Made by a program: the position numbers and the translations under genes. A stretch of 64,000 bases of DNA from Floccularia luteovirens. Lineage: Eukaryota > Basidiomycota > Agaricomycetes > Agaricales > Squamanitaceae. The notes under the pieces were generated by a model. That model was not told the origin of the DNA and ran no database searches. It was given only the letters and a program-made list of their open reading frames with translations. Below, in pieces: positions 49,027 to 61,095 of the stretch. The stretch lies in assembly GCA_009739215.1 (NCBI GenBank), contig VSJF01000002.1, positions 2,728,001 to 2,792,000 on the forward strand. The letters run 5' to 3'. Each line of letters opens with the position of its first letter. Position 1 is the stretch's first letter.

Positions 49027-49607
49027 GGGATCTTAATCAACCTCACGTTTGAGCATCTGCCCCTTTTCTATGCTTGATAACTAGTACACGCGTGGCCATC
49101 ATGTCCTCACCCAGGAGTATGTTCGGTACAAAGCGTCGAAGTGTTAACGGGTGTAGACATGTGAGTCGTGAGTAGTGCTGGTCTGAGACTTGAAGGAGGT
49201 ATTTCGGCATCTATGTGAGGAGTCTACATGGCATTTCTCCGTACCCCCATTGTAAATGGTAAAACGTTGCACTCATTTCATCACGAAAGACGTTGGGAGA
49301 AGGTGTCAAGCCGGAGCTTCGCATACTCAGAAGACTGGTCAGGTCGTCATATGCCGGCCCGAATAACGTGCTGGTTCAATCGATTCGATATAATGGCCTG
49401 TGCCACGAGGAGGAGCTCGGTAAAACGTATCTTCTGGTCCCATTTAGTTTACATATTTCATCAAATGATACTTTTGCGTAAGGTTGGGGTGTGATGAAAG
49501 TTTGAGGTGATGGTCTGATGTACAATTATTTGATCTGCATTCTTTTGCCAAACACGTTCGAAAATGGCGGAAAGAAAATGATATCATACGTGTTTGCCTA
49601 ATGGGCA
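49027..49607. other. intergenic, no gene seen
   Basis: This lies upstream of GH27 and ends where similarity to TRM11 begins. Frames here (49228-49494) have no recognisable content. Confidence 0.45.
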
Positions 49608-50012
49608 CATACTAAATCTTACGAGCTCTCGAATCTTGTCGAAGATGTGGTTATCATGGCCCGTTATATGCTCAAGTCGAGCGGGAGACTAGTATTCTTT
49701 CTTCCAACAAATGAAGGGATAGACATCTACAATATGCTTTGTGAGGGCATGGAGATTGCCAATTCCCTGCAAGAATCGGGTTTTGGGGTCGATGTATGAG
49801 AATTCGGAAATTTCTGCCTTCTCGTGCCAATTAGCAGAAGAGTTTTTTGTTCATATAGTTTGTGACTATCAAGAAAGATACCACCAAAGTACCCCACTCC
49901 CTTCGTTATTCGAGCTTTCGAAGTCACCAGAAGCAGGATATGGTCCTAACCACAAAGATCTCCAAGAAAAGTGTTTTCAAGGATTCAATCAGGGAACACT
50001 GACGGAATGACA
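49608..50012 (+). pseudogene. duplicated 3' fragment of TRM11
   Basis: The sequence matches the last exons of TRM11 (35420-34993, minus): KSYELSNLVED, then ARYMLKSSGRLVFFLPT, MLCEGMEIANSLQ, and after the position of the last intron SKSPEAGYGPNHKDLQEKCF. It lacks all upstream exons including the catalytic DPPYG motif. It has in-frame deletions after LVFFLPT and in the NSLQ segment, and the downstream part is in another frame. It lies next to MFS copy B in the same tail-to-tail order as TRM11 and MFS copy A, so it is the remnant carried along by a segmental duplication. Confidence 0.88.
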
Positions 50013-50105
50013 GGTATAGTCAATCAATAGTAGCTAAATAATGTCATACCCTGTGGAACGGAGATAATAAATATGCAAATCATAGATAACAGTTAATTCA
50101 CGATA

Positions 50106-52314
50106 TCAAACAGTATGGACTGCCGCATCAAGATGTGCTTGTTGTGTTTCGGATTCTTTCAGCTTACTTTCGTCCATTCTTCTCCTTGCCTGGATCCCTT
50201 TTAGGAAAAATACTGACGATGAGACCGTAACTATAACAGCCCCATTGAATATGAGAGCGCGGCGCATGTTGAGGGGAGGAGAAGCATCTGGGCCTGCACG
50301 CAAAGCACCTTCGACTGTTAATATTATTATCAGCCACCTTGAAAATTCTAATATAACTATATCCGAGATTACTCGCCTAATATAAATACCACTGCTAGTA
50401 AATTGCAGCTATTCAAATTGCAAATTGAGTAGAAATTGGGCAATAAAATGGCTGTATACGCACAGGAACCATAATATTACGGAACTTCCATCAGCATTTC
50501 TAGTCAGTTCGCATCCGAGCTCAAGTCCGACAGGAAGCATTATGATACTGCAAACACCGATGATAGTCATGATTACAAAGAGGCCACCAAGGTTATGTGG
50601 TGTAACTTTAAAAAGATATTTTCTGAGTTGTCAAGTATAATGAGAATTTCGGGATTCAACAAACCTGCCCATATCAATGACAGCCATGCAGCTGCTACTA
50701 TGGGTATGAGCACTTTTGCAGTGAGTGCAAGATGATGTGTAAACACGCGATCAAACAGTGGTGCTGTGACAATCGCGGCAACTATTCCAGTGAGAAGTAG
50801 GCATGCACCCATGAAACCACTTTGGTCCGGGGTGTACCCCATCGGTTGCTATGTTTGGTGTCATTATAACCCTTTTTATTCACTGCAAGCCCACGAACCA
50901 TGATTTGTCCAGAAAGAATGCCAAACACATTCGTGCTGGAAACAAAATGACCATAAGATAAATTCGATTTCTCGCAGAAAATAACACCCACCTAGCAGCT
51001 ATGACTCCAAAAATGAGAGCCAAAATAGCAAAATCAATCCGTTCCGGTATTGTCATATAGGATTGCTGTGATGTGGACAAACCGAATATCGCTCGGAGAA
51101 GGTCCTTTAGTGGTGGAGAAGGTTTCGAACCAGCATAAGCTTTGAAGAAAAGCCTTAATAATAAATACACATATTCTCATGAACGAACTCACTTGGAGGA
51201 TGAGGTGGTTTGTCTCCTATAAGAAAAGTAGCAGGAATCACTGCCGTAGAAATGACTGCAAGAACCAAAATCTACAAGATCGTCAGAATGACGAAGACGT
51301 CGATAAACAGGATCGACACTCACCGAGTGTCTAGTATCGCCCACAATAGGACTCAACAGTTGACCTATGGCACCTCCGATAGGGTTTGCTACAAAAATCT
51401 GGTTAAACAAACATCTCTTGCAATAACGAAAACAAGAAGGTTTACATATGGCAATAAGCATGGTAGCGGTTGTGCGTCCCTTGAGATCAAACCAGGTCTC
51501 CGAGTATTTTGGACCAATGACTTGATACATTGGTTGTGCAATGGAGGAGAAGCCCTGCGAATGATCTGAGTGGCTAAAACCACATTTGGAAGGACTAAGA
51601 TACCTGTCCAAGCATTAAAAGGGCATAAGCACCCTTTGGGGGAAGAGAGCGAACTGTCCCTGCAAATCGAATCCAGGCTGACAGGATAAGCATCACCGCG
51701 CCAATATCGCACTGAGGCACATTGCATCAGATTTGAGCTTAATGAATGACAAGTATATCGCGAAATGACGCACACAACGCCTGATCCCATACCTCAAAAG
51801 TATTGAAGGGATTACCAAACTACTCGGCAAAAAAACAAGGAATCCAATATTTCCTATCCAGTTGATTTCATCAAGAGTTATGCCAAAGTCTCTTGCCACT
51901 GGTAGAGGATTCAATACTTATAGCAAGTGCTGGTGGTATAATGAACGAACTGTTATTTGATATCGGTCCAAACCAGGGAAATGACATCGGGGCGACAATA
52001 TTTAAAACAACCTAAAATCAAAATTTTAGTAAGAAAGAAAAAGATTAGATGACGATAAGTATACTCACCAATCCGAACAGACCCACGAACCGACGCCTGT
52101 AAAGTCGATATATCGGCCCAGTGACGTTTAGCTCTTCAACAAGGACATTGCCCAAACCTTTCTCCTTCGTATCTGACATTAGTATAGGGGTTCCACTGTG
52201 AAAACTCTCCTCTTCTACTTGTATCATGTCATGAACGCTGTCTTTTGACCGTGATGCGGCATTACTTTCTGTGGTGGAGGTCATTATTGGATGAAACGAT
52301 TGCTGGTGTGGCAT
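50106..52314 (-). CDS. MFS transporter of the SLC49-like family, copy B
   Basis: This is the paralog of the gene at 32731-34874 in inverted orientation. The start is 52314 or the in-frame ATG at 52284 (MTSTTESNAASRSKDSVHD). Exons give YRLYRRRFVGLFGL, VVLNIVAPMSFPWFGPISNN, FGITLDEINWIGNIGFLVFL, GPKYSETWFDLKGRTTATML, YAGSKPSPPLKDLLRAIFGL, GFMGACLLLTGIVAAIVTAP and SPPLNMRRALIFNGAVIVTV, with introns at the same sites as copy A. Intron 1 has a normal GTGAGT donor and contains stops. The C-terminus is longer than copy A (KLKESETQQAHLDAAVHTV). No frame break was seen, so both copies look functional. Transported substrate is unknown. Confidence 0.9.
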
Positions 52315-52986
52315 TCAGAGAGACTGGCAGCGACTGGACAGGGTCATGAGATGTTTGCGCTCAAGAGGCTTGGCACGGATTCAAACAGTTCAGGGGAAAT
52401 AATTGATTTACAGCTGTGAGAAAGCTGCCTGCAGTAAGGAAGAAGTGAAAACGGGGGGTCAGATGGACAAGTTGACATTATATATAGCTCTGGTCGTATG
52501 GCACGCTAGTCTTGTCTTCCAATGAAAATTTTCCGCTGGAACTGAAATTTCCAGGAAACGTAAGTAGATGGATCTTAACAACACATCAAGCTGGCAGTAT
52601 TGAGGAGCAGTAAGTCAGTATTTCGTGTTTATAAATATGAATTTAGCCAACTTCCACAACATATCATTATTAACTATATATGGCAAATAGTTGCCACTAC
52701 ATTGAATGAAGTTGTCAGCTGGACCAGCTTTCTTGGACGTTGACTACTAACACATCACTGATCCACAGCCTCTCCACGGCACTAAACCCTTCAGCTTCAG
52801 TTTTTAGATTGATACAAGCCCACCTTACTTATTATTGCTAGTCTTGGCCCTGCGCTGAAGCTTGAAGCTTGAAGTCAATAACATCACAAGTTTGCCAATT
52901 ATGCAGTGGAACTGGATTATTATCACGTGAAAGGCACTTTCGTCACTCAACACCAGCGTCTAAGTTATCAATTCCAAGCTTATTTT
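52315..52986. other. intergenic divergent spacer
   Basis: This is the promoter region between MFS copy B (minus) and the J-domain gene (plus). It includes a TATATATA run near 52477-52486 and a short GAAGCTT tandem at about 52857-52872. No gene is seen. Confidence 0.45.
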
Positions 52987-53734
52987 ATGTTGGCTTTACC
53001 ACGCATCAAAAGCCTTACACGCAGTTTCACAGTTTACAGTCGCTACGCACTTATTAGGAGGTCACCCAGCATTTGCACCAGATGCCTAGCAACCTCAACT
53101 GGAGACATTCGCTTTCCCTACCCAACACAGCGTAATCCAACCCCACATCAAATTTTTCATCTTCCACACAGCGCTACAGAAAATGAAATCAAGGACCGTT
53201 GTGCGTAATGTATATTTTTTTCGATTGGCATCCTGATTTCTTTGCTTGCAAGACTTTGATCTCGTTCGAATATATCATCCCGACAAGGCATCAGCCAATA
53301 TCTCTCCGGATGTAGCTCATGCCCGTTTTAACGCAATCACTGCAGCATACGATGCCTTACGAGGAAAATCACCACTTGGTGGGGAGAATGGGGTAACCTC
53401 ACAGGCTAGAAATTACCAAACAACGGCTGCATGGCGTGCAGCAAGGCAGAGGCGGCAAGATTTATACACGAGTGGGGCAGTGGATGATAGATGGAAAGAT
53501 AAAATTATCCTGGCTGGTGTCATCGGAGTTTGTCTCATCTCCGTACCTTCATATCTTTAGTGGTTTACTGAACACCTACCTTAGACCATTATTATTGTTT
53601 TTGTGCAGCTCACTTTTTTAAGACGCGACGCATTGGAGGAGGCTATCTCGAGGACGAAAAGCTTGCAAAGCTACCATAGAACGGCAGTTCAGGATCATAG
53701 GCTTGACGCCACAAAACCTGACGAAGATAGCTAA
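52987..53734 (+). CDS. mitochondrial-type J-domain (DnaJ) protein
   Basis: J-proteins stimulate Hsp70 ATPase. The ATG at 52987 starts an Arg/Ser-rich, acid-poor N-terminus (MLALPRIKSLTRSFTVYSRY) typical of a mitochondrial presequence. The J domain is TPHQIFHLPHSATENEIKDR joined across an intron (53204-53251) to YFDLVRIYHPDKASANISPD with the HPD tripeptide intact, then ARFNAITAAYDALRGKSP. A single hydrophobic segment follows at KIILAGVIG, and after a second intron the last exon begins LTFLRRDALEEAISRTKSLQ. The stop is at 53732-53734. The layout (presequence, J domain, one C-terminal hydrophobic segment) resembles DNAJC30, but that assignment is inference. Confidence 0.83.
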
Positions 53735-55050
53735 AAGTAATGGATGTCAATTTTTGTTTGTTGTGTGCAAAGGTATAACCCCCATTTTTTCACGATACAC
53801 CTATCTTGCCCAACATTAATCTACAGGGGGATATATATATTACAATAGATGAAACGAGCCACTGTATACATACGACGCACAGCATCCGATATCCCTATAT
53901 CGGAATATATATCACATGTCTGTTGACACAACTATGAAGAGTGAGGCTAACCACCGAGGGAACTGTCACTTGTTGATTTACAATCAGAGAGTTAAGCTAC
54001 TTCAAGAAAGTTTGTTAACCCATAACTGTATTGTCTAACCAAGTCCGCGCTATCAAGCTGATGCAGTTGGGCTGCTCCCCCGTGGTCCTCGCCTGTGAAC
54101 TCACGACGATGTGTCAATATGGAGCGTAACAATTTTGATACAGGAACCAGATAAGTTTTGACATAATGATTCGGAACGAACTATTCAAGAACTTCCCGAA
54201 GGGATTCGTCCTATTCTAGGATAATCAGCATGTTTCTAGATAAGTACTGACTTCACCGTCGCCGCCGAGAAGACAAGACAAGAATCCGTACGGTTTGGGT
54301 ATGGAGTATCTTCGACTGAAGTTAACCATTTTAACCTTGAACTGGCAGTTTCCGATCACACGGACCTCCCAACTCTTACTGGAGCGGCTTTGATATATAC
54401 ATTATGTAGTACACTCTATCCAGATTGGGCCCCTCAAAGTCCAGCGTGTCCTTTTTCTGTATCATATTCCGTAGGGTCGCTCTCTATTTTAGGAAAGCTT
54501 CCGACCACGTTCCAGTAGGGATGTTGTGTCCGCAATTATTACATGTGGCACTGTAAGCAATCCATTCTTACTACAAGCTTTTATGTTTGCTCATGTGGTC
54601 ACGATAATAGCTTTCATCCTCACAACTTCCTCGCGACTTGCTGTTCATGTAGAATCTAGCCTTTTCAATATATCCAATCGATGAATAGTTATCCCCAGAA
54701 GATCGTGGCCCACATACGGGAAATGTCAACACCCATAATTGGCGGCTTGGCCCAAGTACTTGGATCATGCATCGAGGCGATTTGCACATAGAGGCGTCAT
54801 GAATCAATGCCATAGCATGAAAAGATTTGTGATATAAAGATTGATTGGAGCGTCAATTTATGATATCCAATGCATCAAGTCGGAGACAAAACCCACAATT
54901 TTTCTTTGTTACCAGGTGAGCTCGTGTTTCGATTGCTTCTGATGATATCAGATCCGTTCGTGCTCTAGTTGTTCTCATACAACATATATAACGTCCTCAT
55001 CTCGACTTGGGGCTAAAATTCTTCTTGATAGCTTGTGTCATTTTACGTTG
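53735..55050. other. 1.3 kb intergenic stretch, nothing recognised
   Basis: This lies between two plus-strand genes. The longest frame (54571-54813, minus) has no recognisable motif. The right end carries the P450 promoter. Confidence 0.5.
54985..54991 (+). promoter_or_regulatory. candidate TATA box of the P450 gene
   Basis: TATATAA lies about 60 bp before the P450 ATG at 55051. Confidence 0.35.
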
Positions 55051-57353
55051 ATGTGGCTTATTGCAAATAGTATTGTGGCCGTTGTGCTTGTCGGGCTGCT
55101 CGTCGCTTTATTCCAGAAGCGTAGAACTCATTCGACGAACATACATGGCCTTCCATACCCTCCTGGACCGAAGCCGCTTCCCCTGGTGGGGAACATGTTC
55201 GATTTAGCACGGGAGGAAGAGGCTGCCACTTATCTCAAATATACTCATAAATATGGTAGGAATTAGCCCATTTGGTGGACAAATTCGAATATACTGATAA
55301 CTCTAAATAAAGGTGACTTATTCTTCCTTACGGTTTTAGGCAAGAATATACTCTTTGTGAACTCTAATCGAAGTGCGAACGAGCTATTTGAGAAACGTTC
55401 CGTGAACTTCTCCGATAGAACGCATTCTCCTATGATAAATGACTTGTCAGTTTCATCCGTCTCCATTGATTGTCATGTTCATATCGAATATCGTATATGT
55501 ATATAGGATGGGCTGGGATTGGAGCTTTGGACATATGCGCTATGGTATGCTTGGTTTTGCTTGCCACACCATTCCGATTCCTGATCAACTGGGATGCCAC
55601 AGGTGAAACATGGAAGATGTACCGTCGCCTCTTCCATCGCCAGTTCCAACCATCAGCTATTCCCATGTACTCGCATGTGCAGATTGAAAAAACCAATGAG
55701 CTCCTTCGCTATCTTCTTGATTCACCTAAGGATCTCGTAGCTCACTTCCGCCAGTAAGTGCTTTAACAGTTACGGTTTTAATTTGTTGGTCTTATTTATC
55801 GTTACCAGTAATGCTGCTAGCACAATCGTAGGCGTAATTTACGGTATTCCAGTGGCTCCCCAAGATGACCACTACGTTGAAATTGCTGAAAAAGCATTGG
55901 ATGGAATGGGAAAGGCATCAAATCCAGGAGCTTTCCTAGTAGAATTAATTCCGCAGCGTGAGTCACGAACTAATAGCAGGTATAAACGTACATATCTCAT
56001 TCTTCTGATGAAGTGAAATATGTGCCGTGAGCAGTGAACAACATATAACCCATATTTAAAACTAAGCAGGTCACTGATATTTAGTGCATGGTTCCCGGGA
56101 GCAGGATTCCAACGCAAGGCCCGGGAATGGCGAGAAGCAGTTATGCATATGAGAGATGATCCCTTCAACGTTGTCCTGGAAGCACAGGTAAGTGCTAGCA
56201 ACGAACCATAAAATAAACTCATTAAACACACGTACACACAGAAACAAGGCACCTCTAAACCCTGTTTCGTTTCGAACGCCCTTGCAGATCTTGATGTAGA
56301 GAACGACACTCTTGATAATATGAGTACTGTAAGAGATTGTGCAGGATTGGCTTATGCCGGTAGGTATTTCCGCCGCGCCATTCTTCAGATTTCTAACTCG
56401 ACAATCTAGCTGGTGCAGAAAGTGTAAGGCTGACATCTCATACGTAACATATAACCCTTCCTGATGACATGCACGTAGACCGTTTCGACTTTGACCTCAT
56501 TTATTCTTGCAATAGTCACACATCCAGAGGCACTGAAGAAGGCACATGAAGAGATAGATAGGGTCATCGGCCGCGAAAGGTTTCCCACCTTTGGCGATTC
56601 CCCACAACTTCCCTATGTCACCGCTATCTTCAAAGAAGTTTTTAGGTTCGTGATAATAGGCATATCGCAAACACTTAACGCTAACCTTTCTGATCAAAGA
56701 TGGGGCCCAGTCGCACCCTTAGGTATTTGAGAATTTCCATTTAATTTTTTCTTTACTCAGTTTTCAAATGAAGGACTCCCACACATGTCAACGAATGATG
56801 AGGAGTACAATGGTTATTTCATACCCGCCAACACAATTGTGATCGGTAATACGTGGTAAGTCCTGTATTTCTTGCTATATGTTTTATGTATACCTGCTCA
56901 TGATTTTTTGTGTGACAGGGCTATTCTCCGTGACCCAGAAACATACCCAGACCCAGACAGTTTTAACCCGGACCGGTTTATTACTAAAGAAGACGACAGA
57001 TTCCTGACTCCTGGCAATCCTCTCACCTCGGCATTTGGTTACGGTCGTAGGATCTGTCCCGGACGCTTCTTTGCCGAAGCACATGTATGGGTATTAATGG
57101 CTCGCATCTTGAGTGTATTTAATATTGGCCCCGGGCTTGATGAGAACGGCAAACCACTTAAAGTTGTGCCACAATTCACATCTGGTTTGATACGGTGAGT
57201 GCGCTATATTACAAGGGGTTCCGTAACAAAACTAAGTAGATCAATTTCTGTCCATGGTTATCAAGCCATCCACTTCCTTTCAAGTTTGAAATCACTCCAA
57301 GAGATGCTCAGGCTCGTGCTTTGATTGAACAGACCATGGATCATGTCAATTAG
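55051..57353 (+). CDS. cytochrome P450 monooxygenase (microsomal type)
   Basis: This is a heme-thiolate monooxygenase anchored in the ER. The start at 55051 gives the membrane anchor (MWLIANSIVAVVLVGLLVAL), then the proline hinge LPYPPGPKPLPLVGN. About ten exons follow in frame: MGWDWSFGHMRYG, ETWKMYRRLFHRQFQP (C-helix WxxxR-like), the I-helix region AGAES plus TVSTLTSFILA, the ExxR motif in IFKEVFR, the PERF-like SFNPDRF and the heme loop FGYGRRICPGRFFAEAHVWV with the Cys ligand. The last exon ends TMDHVN, TAG 57351-57353. It resembles the large Agaricomycete clan of CYP5144/CYP620-like enzymes, but the subfamily and substrate cannot be read here. No biosynthetic cluster surrounds it. Confidence 0.93.
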
Positions 57354-58483
57354 ACAGACCGTCGAGATAATAGGAGAGACTTTTTTTTGCCCTTAGTTTT
57401 GAGTTTTAAATATTGGGAGTATCTAAACAACTAATATGGATATAAATTTGCTAGGAAAATTTCAAAGGTTTACGTATCTACAACAATAAGCGCCAATGCA
57501 AGATAATGATGATTACAGATCGGATGCATGCCTGAATATCATTTCATCGGAGTCATGCAGCTAACTCGCACATCAAAGAAGCAAGCTGTGTTTCCAATAA
57601 CACTCCAAACTATATCATGCCCCGGTTGTTCGCCGCTCCTCTCCGATCAATCGGCAATGTGCAGTATGACAATGACCTAATCTTTGTATATCCAAGCTTA
57701 GCATTCTATAAAAATAGCGATTCAGCGCATCTTTGAATATTTTCAGACGCATCAAATGGTTTCGTTAATCACTGCAATGAATCTGTTACCTCGGCCGCGG
57801 GTTATTTCTGGAGAACTGTTCTAGGCGACCCAAATATTCAATATGCAAATACCGCCCGTGACAGTCAAATGGGTGTCAGAAAATTTTTATATCGCCACAA
57901 GCCCCGTCGAAGGCGCAACTGACGCTAGGTGTCTTGACTTTAAATCTTCCAGGCATGTATCACTGTGCGCATCATAATAGTTGCACCGCAATATGACTCA
58001 GTTTGGTTGTCAAAGAAGAGCGCATATTACTGTCTATCCATAATGATAAATATGATATTACTGAACGAACGCTGTGCAGAAAACTTCTGCAATGACGACT
58101 GGCGACACTACAGGAATTTAAATACCAAACAATAGTACAACTAAGCACTGCCATTGGCTGCGGTGGCACTCGGCTTGTCAGACATCTTTCTCATTATTAA
58201 TATAATGGCAGTTCGGCAACAGTTTATCACCATATTTTCACTACTTAGTTCTGATTTATTACAGAAGTCATCGTACAAAAACTCATCGTGATACAAGACG
58301 TACAGATCATTATCTCTCAAAAAGCAATTTTACAAGATAAAAGCACGGAAACCCAACGAAAAAAGAAAAAGAAAAAAAGGAATTACAGAATGTCAGTAGG
58401 AGAAAATAAGATTGATTGTCCGAAGTAGATTGGACGTTGCATGGGACAGGATTCGTTCTCACATGAGCAGGTTGTACAGTTGG
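57354..58483. other. 1.1 kb intergenic tail-to-tail spacer, nothing recognised
   Basis: This lies between the P450 stop and the Smr-gene stop. It is AT-rich. No gene, repeat or RNA is supported. Confidence 0.5.
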
Positions 58484-60500
58484 TTAGGTGTTAGGAAGCC
58501 TGAGGATCAAAACACCAGCATTGCGAGGATCAACTGTACACGCAATCTTCACTCTAAAATCAAAAATTGATGAGAATGAACATACTACAGAAATGAGTTA
58601 TTGCGGCAAACCTTTGCATTTCCCTGATGACTGCATGCTTTAAAACTGGTTGTCCAGACTGGGAGTGCAACCCTTTGCCAACGATAACTTTGAGTGTGGT
58701 TTCACCTTTTGCTAGCGTATTTTTTAGTTCCTCTTCGACGGCTTCCAACGCTTCACGTGGACGTAGTCCATGCACATCCAAGGTAAGAGATTTGCTACTG
58801 GAATTACGGGCTACAAAAGTTGGATATCAACACGAGTATGGGTTTAAGGTATGAGTATCCTCACAGAGAACGAATCTCCTGGCTGCCCGTTGATGTAACT
58901 TTTGCACTTTAGCTTCACTATTCCGTAACTCCACACGTAAAAATACTGTATCCCTGGCTCTTCCTTCCCTCTCCGCAAGCTTCAGGTCGTTCTTTATGCG
59001 TAGATAATTTTTCTCCTCAGTGCGTGCTTCCTGCCGCAATGCTTCTGCACGGCGGAACAGTGCGTTCGGCGGGGCCGGTGACACAACACTCGCAACTGAC
59101 TCGGTTTCCTCCGCAGAAAATACCGCTTGATCATGCTGCAAATCAGAGGCAACAGTGGATTGTGCTTGTATCCCTGTCACTGCTCCTGGGTCAATGGGTC
59201 GAGGCATAGTGATTTCTGGTTCTGGTTCCGGTTCTGGTTCGTGGTTAGAGTCTGGGGGAGCAAAAATAAGCGGTTGTGTCTCAGAGTTGGCGTTAAGATC
59301 ATGTTGCTGTACGCCACCACCAAGAAAGAGAGGAGATAATTGTGCACGCAGACCAACTGGTGTTTGAAGCTCATCACCCGTGTCTTCATCCTCTTCAATA
59401 TCAAATGAAGGCTGGCCGGGAGTGCGAAGTTCATCCATTTCATCTGGAGTTGCAGGGCGCGAGTTTTCCATACGTTGCAACCGATAAGGGATGGGAAGTG
59501 GCGCGGTTGTTGAAGGCGCATAGGGTGTGGTAAGATTTGTGGTAACGATTTCTACGTCATCTAATCGCTGTTGTGGCGGCTCGAATAAAACATATGCAGG
59601 GACAGCCATTTGGTCCAAATCTTCTGAACGAGGACTCTCCCCATCATCCTCATCAACACTTTTGTACTCATGGACTGGATATGAGATGAAATTGACGGGG
59701 GGTGACGGTTGTTCGGGAGACGGGTTTGGAGGAGTTGCTTCCTCAGTTTCTGCAATTGTGGACAGGCGCCGGTGTGAAGGAGTCTCAATGATTTGACCAG
59801 CAGAGGCGTCTGGGACAGAACTGTCAGGAGGGGTGGGAGGCAAGTTTATGTATTTAGGAGGAGAGCCCGACTCAGAGCCTTCTTCAAGAAAAGAAGCCAA
59901 GGCGGAGCGGGGACGCTGAGCAGGAGAGAATTGTGATGATGCAAGTTGTAACTGCACAGGCTTTGGGGAGGGAGAGAAAGTCTCGGGCTCGTCATGCAGG
60001 AAAAAACTTGGAGGTGTCGCTGGAGGGATAGGTTCGAATTGTGGTGTTGGTGGGGGGAGCAAGGGCATTGAAGCTGAGAATGGAGGTGTATTATGAGTGG
60101 TTTGTAGTTTAGCATCTGTCTGTTTCAGGAAGGGAGGTGTGGTTAGTTGGGTCTGTGGAGGTTGTTGAATATGTGAAAGGGTATGACGAGAGTGTCTGTG
60201 TCGTCTTTCGCGTTTCGTATCCTGTCGGAGGATAGGGTTGACAACTTCGGAGGCAACCATACCAAGAGTCGTCCACAGTAGCACCATGATTAGTCGTAAG
60301 GGACTGCCTGTAACGAGTATATCTACCGCAAGGCGCAGTACGTAGGCGAGATAATGATCAATTGGCGAGGATTTAGCTGAGAAATGGTGCACTACGACAC
60401 CCTCCCAAATGCCAACGACAGCAGGACTAAGCTTATCACTAGCATTTGAAAGAAAAGCTCGTAAGCCGAGACCAGTTACGATTGAGATTGGGATATCCAT
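58484..60500 (-). CDS. Smr-family paralog B, hydrophobic N-terminus plus DUF1771-Smr
   Basis: The start at 60500 (MDIPISIVTGLGLRAFLSNA) opens a conserved N-terminal about 95 residues with hydrophobic segments (VGIWEGVVVHHFSAKSSPID; RLIMVLLWTTLGMVASEVVN). A Pro/Ser/Glu-rich linker of some 350 residues follows, including an EPEPEPEPE tract. The C-terminus has a DUF1771-type helix pair (EALRQEARTEEKNYLRIKND to HQRAARRFVL) and, after introns at about 58864-58810 and 58615-58560, the Smr domain: LDVHGLRPREALEAVEEEL, LKVIVGKGLHSQSGQPVLKH and VDPRNAGVLILRLPNT. The HG and GKG motifs of an active Smr endonuclease are intact. The stop is at 58484. Smr domains cut or bind RNA/DNA. Compare the paralog at 22132-24727. 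Confidence 0.88.
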
Positions 60501-61095
60501 TTAATAAGGGAGCGTTGAGCGATGGGCATGGTATTAAAAGACGGCGGAGGTAGGTGGGGTCGTGCTATAAGGGAGCACCAGCAGCCTCGTGGAATCCAGC
60601 TGTGAGCGGCTGTTCTTGTTGTGGATACGTCAGCTCCTTCGAACTTGCAGCGTGTCTTCCAGGCTATCACGAAGTCACAGGACAGCGTCCAAAGCTTGGT
60701 TTATCTCTGTCTATCTTTCTCGGTCGCAATCTCTGTGAAATGAACGGAAACACCCATTAGTATCTTCTGAATGTATTGGTAGGTACTGAAAAATTGTCAC
60801 ACGAACATTATCAGGACCCACTTCAATTCTGCCTCGCTCTCCAGCAAGGATTACTATCCGCCACTGCTTTTGACGAGCTAGACTGCCAACTTGGTCGAAG
60901 ATGCCCCGAGTACGACCGTAATTTTATTGGTGAAATATCGGTGTGATCTGTGTGACAAATCTGTGATCACTTCTGCACGATCATGTGACCGACGCGACTC
61001 GGTATGAACATGGTTCCTGTGTTCAATAATTTCTAAACCGCAGCGTTCAGCCTTTGGACCATCCATAACTCGAGTTTAAGTTCAAGTTATATATC
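60501..61095. other. intergenic divergent spacer, no gene seen
   Basis: This is the promoter interval between Smr paralog B (minus) and chitin synthase (plus). No coding content is supported. Confidence 0.45.

Noticed and set aside
54571..54813. Minus-strand 80-residue frame in a long spacer
   Set aside because: It has no recognisable motif, no flanking exons and average composition, so chance is likely.
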